This document shows positions 60,027 through 64,000 of a stretch of DNA of 64,000 nt, piece by piece. The DNA comes from Kitasatospora sp. NBC_00374. GTDB taxonomy: Bacteria > Actinomycetota > Actinomycetes > Streptomycetales > Streptomycetaceae. The position numbers were made by a program, and so were the translations under genes. The stretch is from positions 7,299,001 through 7,363,000 of the forward strand of contig NZ_CP107964.1 of assembly GCF_041434935.1 (NCBI RefSeq), given 5' to 3'. Every line of letters starts with the position of its first letter. The first letter of the stretch is position 1. The notes below the pieces were generated by a model. The model saw only the letters and a list, made by a program, of their open reading frames with translations, did not search any database and was not told the origin of the DNA.

Positions 60027-61346
60027 CTACGCCGCCCCCGGCCCGGCCGGGGCCGGATCGTCCCGCGCGGCCTCGTCCGCGGCCGGTCGCAGGTCGATCC
60101 GGACCAGACCGGCGGCGGACTCGGCCAGCCGGAGCGCCTCGGCGGGGCTCTTCGCGTGCGTCATCACGATGCCCGCCCGGTCCCACGAGTTGCGCAGCCC
60201 GGTGAACCGGTGGCCCGGCGGCACACTGCACTGGGCCATCAGCACGCCCTCGGCCCGCCGGGCGTCCTCGATGCCGCGCACCTCCGCGACGGTGCCGGGG
60301 CCGGCCGCCAGGAACCGGACGGCCGCGCCGCCCTCGGCCCGCGCGGGCAGCGCGCTCGGCGGGTCCTCGCCCTTCATCAGCGCGAAGTAGCAGCGGAACA
60401 GCTCCACCGGGTACGCCACTTCGATGATGTCGACGATCGCGTCGCCGGGCAGCCGGCCCGCGCACTCCACGAGGTACGGCACACCGCCGGAGACGATCCA
60501 CTCGCAGTGCACGACGCCGTCCCGGAAGCCCACCGCGTCCACCACGCGCGCCGTCTGCGTGCCCAGCGACTCGCCGAGCGCGGCCGGGATGTCGGCCGGC
60601 ACGACGTGGGCCAGCTCCACCGGGTGCGGGCCCGGGAACAGGCGCTTGCCGGTGACGTTGACGAACAGCGGCTCGCCGCCCCGGACGAGCATCTCGACGC
60701 TGTACTCGTCCCCGTCGACGAACCGCTCGGCCAGCATGGACAGTTCCATCGGCCGGTCGGGGACGAACACCCCCTCGTCCTGCACCAGACAGTCCGCCCA
60801 CGCCGAGTCGACCTCGGCCGGGCCGTGCAGCACCCGGGTGCCCACCGACGCCTGCCGGTTGGCCGGCTTGAGCACCACCGGCCCCGCCGTCGCCCGTACG
60901 AAGGCCAGCACCTCGGCCGCGCTCCGCACCCTGGCACTGGCCGGGTTGGCGATCCCGGCCGCGGCGCTGACCTGGCGCAGCAGGGCCTTGTCCCGCAGGA
61001 TGAGGGCCGCGCCGAGGCCCGCGCCGGGCAGACCGTAGCGTTCCGCGAGCCGCGCGGCGAACGGCGTGGCGTACTCGATCGCCGGGACGACCGCGGCGGG
61101 GTCGAGGTCGGGATGGGCGAGGTAGAACTCGTCGGCCCGGCCCGGCAGGTGGTACTCCCACTCGATCAGGTCGCGGACGAACGCCACGTCCTTGAGGGTG
61201 TCGCCGACCCGCCGCTTGCGGGCGACGTCCGGTTCCTCGATGTAGATCACCGAACCCTCGGGCTGGAACGCCCCGATGGCGGCCAGGGTGACGCCCACGA
61301 ATCCGACGATCAGGACCGGTCGGGCGGTTGCGGGCTGCTCGTTCAT
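60027..61346 (-). CDS. ATP-grasp ligase (second)
   Basis: A 439-aa ATP-grasp protein, only distantly similar to the one at 57282. PVVLKPANRQASVGTRVL holds the ATP-binding Lys and VPYLVECAGRLPGDAIVDI contains the metal-binding acidic residue. The N-terminal domain is MNEQPATARPVLIVGFVGVT. It probably makes a second amide bond or acts in tandem with the first. ATG 61346 overlaps the MFS stop (ATGA), so the two are translated together. A 131-bp gap separates it from the N-monooxygenase and may hold an internal promoter. Confidence 0.85.
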   Translation of the reverse strand: MNEQPATARPVLIVGFVGVTLAAIGAFQPEGSVIYIEEPDVARKRRVGDTLKDVAFVRDLIEWEYHLPGRADEFYLAHPDLDPAAVVPAIEYATPFAARLAERYGLPGAGLGAALILRDKALLRQVSAAAGIANPASARVRSAAEVLAFVRATAGPVVLKPANRQASVGTRVLHGPAEVDSAWADCLVQDEGVFVPDRPMELSMLAERFVDGDEYSVEMLVRGGEPLFVNVTGKRLFPGPHPVELAHVVPADIPAALGESLGTQTARVVDAVGFRDGVVHCEWIVSGGVPYLVECAGRLPGDAIVDIIEVAYPVELFRCYFALMKGEDPPSALPARAEGGAAVRFLAAGPGTVAEVRGIEDARRAEGVLMAQCSVPPGHRFTGLRNSWDRAGIVMTHAKSPAEALRLAESAAGLVRIDLRPAADEAARDDPAPAGPGAA

Positions 61347-62653
61347 ACCGTGTCTCCGACGACCTCGTGGTTGCCCTCCGGGCCGGCGGCCGGCTCCGCG
61401 GCCGGCTCGGCGTCGCGACGGAGCCCGGCCATGGCGAGCAGACCGGCGGCGCCGTTCACGAGGGCGCACAGCAGCCAGAACCCGCTGCCGAGCCGGCTCC
61501 AGACGAACACCCCGAACAGTGGCCCGATCGCCAGTCCGAGGCCGGCCACCGCCTGCATGGTGCCGATGTACCGGGCCTTCAGCGCCGAGGGGAACGTCGC
61601 CGGGTGGGCGAACATGCTCGGGCCCGCGATCATCAGCCCGCTCACCGCGAGGACCGCGCCGAGCAGCACGAACGCACCCGAGTGGGTGGCCAGGGCGTAG
61701 ACCGCGAGGCCGAGCGAGTTCACCAGGTGGCCGAGGACCACCGCGGTGTGCGTGGGAATCCGCAGGATGTACGTGGTGATCTTGAGCTCGCAGGTGATCA
61801 GCACCACCGAGGAGACCGTGAGCACCCCGCTGTACAGGCCGGTCGGGTAGCCGTCCCCGACCACCTCCAGCGGCAGCGCGATCGAGGACTGCACATAGGT
61901 GATCGTGCCGAGCAGCACGGCCGCCAGGTAGCAGAGGTACTTGCGGTCCCGCAGCATGGCGGCGTACGCCGCGCGGCCGGTGACGGCCGGGCGGCCGGGG
62001 TCGGCGTCGCCGGCGGTCCCGGCCTCGTCCGGCGCCGATCCCTGCGCGCCCGGCCCGGGCCGCCTCGGCAGCAGGACGAAGGCCAGCGCCGCGTACAGCA
62101 GCGCGGTCACGCCGTCCAGCCAGAACAGCGCGTCCCAGTCCGCCAGGATCAGGCCCGCGGCGATCAGCGGCGCCAGCGCGGCCCCGGTGTTCAGCGCGAT
62201 CCGCATCATCGAGAACGCCATCACCTGGTGGCGCTCCGGCATCTCGTCGCTGAGCAGGACCGACGCCGCCGGCCGGTACGCCTGGGCGAGCAGGCCCGCG
62301 AGCCCCACGACGAGCAGCAGCAGCCAGAGCGACCCCGGCCGGCTCAGCCACGGGATGACCGCCACCAGCGGGGCCGAGCCCGCCATGGCCGCCACGATGG
62401 TGGCCCGCGGGCCGAACCGGTGCGTGAACTCCCCGCCCAGCATGGTGCCGAAGATGGTGCCCACGCTGTACGCGACGATCCCCAGACCCGCCGTGGTGAC
62501 CGACAGGCCCCGGTGCGTCAGGTACAGCACGAGGAACGTCTGCACGAACGCGCCGAGCTGGTTGATCAGCACGCCCCCGAGCAGATACCGCACCGTGACC
62601 GGCGTCGCCCGCAGGGTGTCGAGGACACCGATCGGGGCCTCTTCGTCCTTCAT
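61343..62653 (-). CDS. MFS transporter, probable product exporter
   Basis: A 436-aa membrane protein with about twelve hydrophobic helices and a charged loop between TM6 and TM7. The loop after TM2 reads GGEFTHRFGPR, the MFS motif A position. MFS proteins inside biosynthetic clusters usually export the product or confer self-resistance. ATG 62653 overlaps the stop of the upstream flavin oxidase, and its own stop overlaps the start of the ATP-grasp gene, so three genes are coupled. Confidence 0.88.
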   Translation of the reverse strand: MKDEEAPIGVLDTLRATPVTVRYLLGGVLINQLGAFVQTFLVLYLTHRGLSVTTAGLGIVAYSVGTIFGTMLGGEFTHRFGPRATIVAAMAGSAPLVAVIPWLSRPGSLWLLLLVVGLAGLLAQAYRPAASVLLSDEMPERHQVMAFSMMRIALNTGAALAPLIAAGLILADWDALFWLDGVTALLYAALAFVLLPRRPGPGAQGSAPDEAGTAGDADPGRPAVTGRAAYAAMLRDRKYLCYLAAVLLGTITYVQSSIALPLEVVGDGYPTGLYSGVLTVSSVVLITCELKITTYILRIPTHTAVVLGHLVNSLGLAVYALATHSGAFVLLGAVLAVSGLMIAGPSMFAHPATFPSALKARYIGTMQAVAGLGLAIGPLFGVFVWSRLGSGFWLLCALVNGAAGLLAMAGLRRDAEPAAEPAAGPEGNHEVVGDTV

Positions 62654-63711
62654 GCCGCCACCTCCGTCACCGCGTTGACGATCCGTCCGGCGACCAGCGG
62701 GGCCGAGGCGAACCCGGTACCGCCGCAGGCCGCCCGTGACCAGACGGCCGGGCCGACGCGGGCGAGTCGCGCACCGCCGGTGTCCGGGTCCGTCGTGTAG
62801 TGGCAGGCCCTGGCCGCCACCACGGTGTAGCGCTCGACGTCGGGGAGGACGCCGGCCTCGGCCAACCGCCGGGCCCAGGGCGACTGGTCCTCGTCGGCAC
62901 AGTCGGCCGCGGCGACCTCCCGGCACACGGCGTCCGAGCTGATCTTCAGCAGGGTGCCGCCCCCCGGCGGCACCGCCCAGGCCCGCCCGTCGGTGCCGAG
63001 GCCGCCCACCGCGGGCGCCGTCCGCCACCACCGCGCCAGCCGCTCCGGCGGCCGCAGGTAGAGCATGGTCTGACGGCGCAGCACCACCGGATGGTCGACC
63101 AGCCCACGGCCCCACGGGCCGGCGGCGACCAGGACCAGGTCGCCGCCGAGCACCTCGCCGCCGGCCAGCACGACCCGCCCGGACTCCGGCTCGACCGCCG
63201 TCACGGCGCAGTACGGCCGCAGGGCCACCGCCGGATGCCCGGCCAGCCACCGGGCCGCGGCCCGCAGCACCCGCCGCGCCAGCAGCACACCCGCCTGGGC
63301 CTCCCGGACCCCGGCCGAACCGGCCGGGAAACCCAGGTGCGGCAGGTCGTCCGGGTCGAGCTCCGCCACCGGTACGCCCGCGTCGGCCGCCGAGGAGACC
63401 ACCGCGGCCACCCGGTCCCGCGGCCAGGCCGTGACCACACCCACGCGACGGTAGAAGGCGGTGCCGAGCACGGTCTCCAGCTCCCGCCAGCGATGGTGGG
63501 CGCCGACCATCCGCCGGGTGCCGTCCGGATCTCCCGGCACCAGCGTGCGGATCGCCCGGTGCTGGTCGTACGAGCTCGACTCCGGGTTGGGGATCGCCCC
63601 CCGGTCCAGGACCGTCACCCGGTGGCCCGCGAGCGCGCACTCCAGCGCGGTCAGCAGTCCGACCACGCCCGCCCCCACCACGACCACCCGCGCGGCCCGT
63701 GCCGCGGTCAC
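62650..63711 (-). CDS. FAD-dependent amine/amino acid oxidase-like protein
   Basis: A 353-aa protein of the DAO family (sarcosine oxidase/N-methyltryptophan oxidase type). The Rossmann motif VVVVGAGVVGLLTALECALA is followed by SSSYDQHRAIRTLVPGD, which aligns with the FAD-contacting segment of these oxidases. ACGGTGFASAPLVAGRIVN is the C-terminal FAD loop. It probably oxidises a C-N bond of an amine or amino acid. GTG 63711 overlaps the stop of the partial gene upstream (GTGA). It continues the coupled operon. Confidence 0.84.
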   Translation of the reverse strand: MTAARAARVVVVGAGVVGLLTALECALAGHRVTVLDRGAIPNPESSSYDQHRAIRTLVPGDPDGTRRMVGAHHRWRELETVLGTAFYRRVGVVTAWPRDRVAAVVSSAADAGVPVAELDPDDLPHLGFPAGSAGVREAQAGVLLARRVLRAAARWLAGHPAVALRPYCAVTAVEPESGRVVLAGGEVLGGDLVLVAAGPWGRGLVDHPVVLRRQTMLYLRPPERLARWWRTAPAVGGLGTDGRAWAVPPGGGTLLKISSDAVCREVAAADCADEDQSPWARRLAEAGVLPDVERYTVVAARACHYTTDPDTGGARLARVGPAVWSRAACGGTGFASAPLVAGRIVNAVTEVAA

Positions 63712-64000
63712 CGGCCGGCCCCGGCCAGCCGCGGCAGCCGTCCCGGCGTGACCTCCGTGGCGTGCGACGCGGCCGGGATCCCGCCGTCCGGCAGGCCCTG
63801 TCCGGCCAGGTCGATCAGCAGCGGCGCCGCGCAGCGCAGGAAGACCTCCACCTCGTGGCAGAAGTCGCCCGCGTCACCCGCCGACACCTCCCACCGGTCC
63901 AGCCGGGCCAGCTGCTCGGTCAGGGTGAAGGCCGCCGCCGTCAGGCTGAAGCGGCGCGTGTCGTACGCGGCGGCGAACCGTTCGAGCAGCCGCGCCGCCG
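63708..64000 (-). CDS. C-terminal part of an unrecognised cluster protein
   Basis: An open frame enters from the right edge and stops at 63708, giving about 97 residues. It is helical and amphipathic (RRFSLTAAAFTLTEQLARLD, then GDFCHEVEVFLRCAAPLLI). Its stop overlaps the GTG of the flavin oxidase, showing it is the upstream member of the same operon. I recognise no family from this fragment. Confidence 0.6.
   Translation of the reverse strand, partial: AARLLERFAAAYDTRRFSLTAAAFTLTEQLARLDRWEVSAGDAGDFCHEVEVFLRCAAPLLIDLAGQGLPDGGIPAASHATEVTPGRLPRLAGAGR

Overview
The window is very GC-rich DNA. Codons end mostly in G or C, GTG starts are frequent, and there are many ATGA or GTGA overlaps between genes. 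The gene content includes SpoIIE-type phosphatases with anti-sigma-like ATPases, an AfsR/SARP-type regulator, LuxR-family regulators, WXG100 proteins, a CBM20 protein and a nitrate reductase fused to a sulfite-reductase-type flavoprotein. This points to an actinomycete of the Streptomyces/Kitasatospora type. I see no rRNA, tRNA, CRISPR array or insertion sequence.

Layout. (1) 1-2.5 kb: the 5' end of a cytochrome P450, an anti-sigma-like ATPase, a family 2 glycosyltransferase and a 51-aa membrane protein. (2) 2.57-12.3 kb, minus strand: a polymorphic-toxin operon. In transcription order it holds a WXG100-like protein, a 1490-aa toxin carrying both a papain-like and a deaminase-like domain, a SUKH-4 immunity protein, a 30-aa gene overlapping both neighbours, a P-loop protein, and a second immunity protein that itself contains a deaminase-like motif. 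(3) 12.4-16 kb: a serine hydrolase, a zinc-type oxidoreductase, a membrane-anchored PemK-like protein and a small hypothetical. (4) 16.3-21.3 kb: the nitrate reductase/flavoprotein fusion and an acetyltransferase. (5) 21.3-33 kb: regulators (LAL-type LuxR, NarL-type, SARP/NB-ARC/TPR) mixed with a sugar-binding lipoprotein, a phosphodiesterase, a GCS2 ligase and a flavin oxidase that probably answers to the SARP. (6) 33-39.4 kb: three SpoIIE-family multidomain proteins, one with degenerate metal ligands, and the remnant of a TetR gene. (7) 39.4-41.4 kb: a coupled three-gene WXG100 operon. (8) 41.5-47.7 kb: an exported tandem CBM20 protein, a potassium channel, a universal stress protein, and an APC permease with a long leader plus a conserved partner.

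(9) 47.7-64 kb: an unbroken minus-strand run of at least fifteen genes that looks like a specialised-metabolite cluster. It encodes an amine N-monooxygenase, two ATP-grasp ligases, two acyl-CoA-dehydrogenase-like flavoproteins sharing a 386-bp identical segment, a B12-type radical SAM enzyme, two further flavin oxidases, a DDAH-like amidinohydrolase, a cupin, a NarL-type regulator, an MFS exporter and a siderophore-interacting-type reductase. No NRPS or PKS is visible. I infer a small N-oxygenated, amide-linked product built by ATP-grasp ligation. The cluster continues past the right edge.

The two most distinctive systems are the toxin operon in (2) and the cluster in (9). Everything here was read by eye. 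Family names rest on motif recognition and were not confirmed by any search.
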